From assembly GCA_029555965.1 (NCBI GenBank), contig JAKQHY010000155.1, forward strand, positions 1 through 46,390: DNA of 46,390 nucleotides, read 5' to 3'. Under the pieces are notes generated by a model that saw only the letters and a program-made list of their open reading frames with translations, ran no database searches and had not been told where the DNA came from. This DNA comes from Chloroflexota bacterium (GTDB taxonomy: Bacteria > Chloroflexota > Anaerolineae > B4-G1 > SLSP01). This document shows positions 45,601-46,390 of the stretch, piece by piece. Positions within the stretch are counted from its first letter, which is position 1, and every line of letters begins with the position of its first letter. Both the position numbers and the translations under genes were made by a program.

Positions 45601-45640
45601 GAACTGCTCCTGCACCCGAAGCTGGGTGCAGGAGCAGTTC
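45601..45640 (-). terminator. Rho-independent terminator of the VIT/VWA-like gene
   Basis: Perfect 17-bp stem: arms 45601-45617 (GAACTGCTCCTGCACCC) and 45624-45640, 6-base loop. On the minus strand it is followed by AATTTTTC. Confidence 0.85.
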
Positions 45641-45641
45641 A

Positions 45642-46390
45642 CTACATCCCCAACGTCACCCGTATTTCGGGCGCGCCGGACGCCCACCCACCGTTGGCGT
45701 CCACCAGGACAACGCGCACAACTTGGCCCGCCATCTTCCGCAGATTCAGCGGGCGCGGGCCGCGCAGCAGGTCGCTCAGGCGGATGGTGGCGCGCGGCAG
45801 CGCCAGGTCGCCGACGTAGAGCTGCACTTGCAGGCCGCGATCCAGCTTTTGCTCCCCGCCGCCGACAAAGTGCAGCGTGAGGCTCGTCAACGTCGCCTGC
45901 TCCGGCAGCAGCGCCGTCTGCGTCGAATCGAACAGCACCGCCTCCCCGTTCTGGAAGACGGGAACGCCGGAGAAGATGTCCACATCGCCGCGCGACGCCA
46001 ACGTTGGCTCTGCCTCGGTCGCGGCATAATGCGCCATATCGCGGGGGCGCGCGCTGCTCTCCCGTTTCTGCTTCCCCAGCTTGAACACCGCCTTGGAGTC
46101 GGCAGCCGCCGCTTGGGGCGACGGCGGGACCGAGGGCATCGCCATCGCGCGCATCACCGGCATACCGGCGCCCGCCGCGAATCCCATAGGCGCGCCCAGG
46201 AAGTCATCGGACCAGCCCGCTGGCAGCGCATTGGCGACCGCGACCGACGCCTCCACCGGCTTGCCGGCCTCCGTGCGCACGGCAATAAAGGCCGTTTCGG
46301 AACACGCAATCCCGTAGGCCAGCGATTCCTGCACCAGCAGCGGCTTGAGCGCTTCCACCGCAGCTTTATAGACGTTTTCGGCGTACACAC
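45642..46390 (-). CDS. VIT/VWA-type protein, C-terminal part (runs off window)
   Basis: At least 248 residues; the N-terminal part lies outside the window. The visible start resembles the region after the VWA domain of inter-alpha-trypsin-like proteins: ALKPLLVQESLAYGIACSET with FIAVRTEAGKPVEAS. An Ala/Pro/Gly/Met-rich linker follows, then a C-terminal beta-rich region (VDIFSGVPVFQNGEAVLFDS, LQVQLYVGDLALPRATIRLS, VVRVVLVDANGGW) of unknown type. Assignment rests on the VIT/VWA-like segment only. Confidence 0.6.
   Translation of the reverse strand, partial: VYAENVYKAAVEALKPLLVQESLAYGIACSETAFIAVRTEAGKPVEASVAVANALPAGWSDDFLGAPMGFAAGAGMPVMRAMAMPSVPPSPQAAAADSKAVFKLGKQKRESSARPRDMAHYAATEAEPTLASRGDVDIFSGVPVFQNGEAVLFDSTQTALLPEQATLTSLTLHFVGGGEQKLDRGLQVQLYVGDLALPRATIRLSDLLRGPRPLNLRKMAGQVVRVVLVDANGGWASGAPEIRVTLGM

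Overview
The window looks like a chromosomal segment of a Chloroflexota bacterium (Anaerolineae/Caldilineae-like). This is inferred from a GC-rich coding style, a secreted beta-propeller/PKD-type protein ending in a YLPLV-type C-terminal motif, a citryl-CoA synthetase/lyase-like gene set, CHAT/STAND/WD40 proteins, and abundant short tandem and inverted repeats between genes. No mobility genes, tRNAs, rRNAs or CRISPR arrays were seen.

Layout. 1-4490 is an oxidative-stress/iron block: a glutathione peroxidase start (minus strand) diverges from perR across two perfect Per boxes, followed by a ferritin-like/VIT1 membrane protein, a DUF454 membrane protein and catalase-peroxidase katG. 4525-6270 is a PadR regulator with a consensus promoter embedded in a palindrome, a SAM methyltransferase and an AbrB-like small protein. 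6407-11540 holds a palindromic MITE-like element, a GDT1/UPF0016 transporter, a zinc-dependent phospholipase C-like protein, a membrane protein and gyrB. 11608-17156 is a minus-strand cluster with two aconitase-family large subunits (one frameshifted), one small subunit, TauE/SafE and two further membrane proteins. 17167-19920 carries a zinc-ribbon-like protein, an HD-like protein and a REC-PAS-HK-REC hybrid kinase. rpsT follows.

The most striking part is a single plus-strand operon, 20815-32510, closed by a strong hairpin. It encodes (A) a CHAT protease fused to a SIR2-like domain, (B) an nSTAND-type ATPase with a transmembrane helix and WD40 repeats, interrupted by one in-frame TAA so that 10 + 4 = 14 repeats are split over two reading frames, (C) and (D) two gingipain-like (C25, caspase-fold) proteases sharing an N-terminal motif, (F) an unknown helical protein, and (E) a small protein homologous to the C-terminal domain of D. 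I infer a sensor-ATPase plus protease-cascade/NAD-consuming conflict (defence or cell-death) system. I do not recognise this exact gene set as a named system.

Downstream (32626-46390, all minus strand): a GPH sugar:cation symporter, a GNAT-like protein, an AIM24-family protein, a homocysteine methyltransferase-like protein, then citryl-CoA lyase-like, SucD-like and SucC-like (with a ferredoxin tail) genes with a small membrane protein and a secreted propeller protein between them, then a VapBC-type toxin-antitoxin pair, an NAD-dependent epimerase and the C-terminal part of a VIT/VWA-like protein. A recurring theme is families of 7-8 bp tandem repeats that fold as hairpins between genes, supply stop codons at gene ends, and also appear in frame inside at least three metabolic enzymes.
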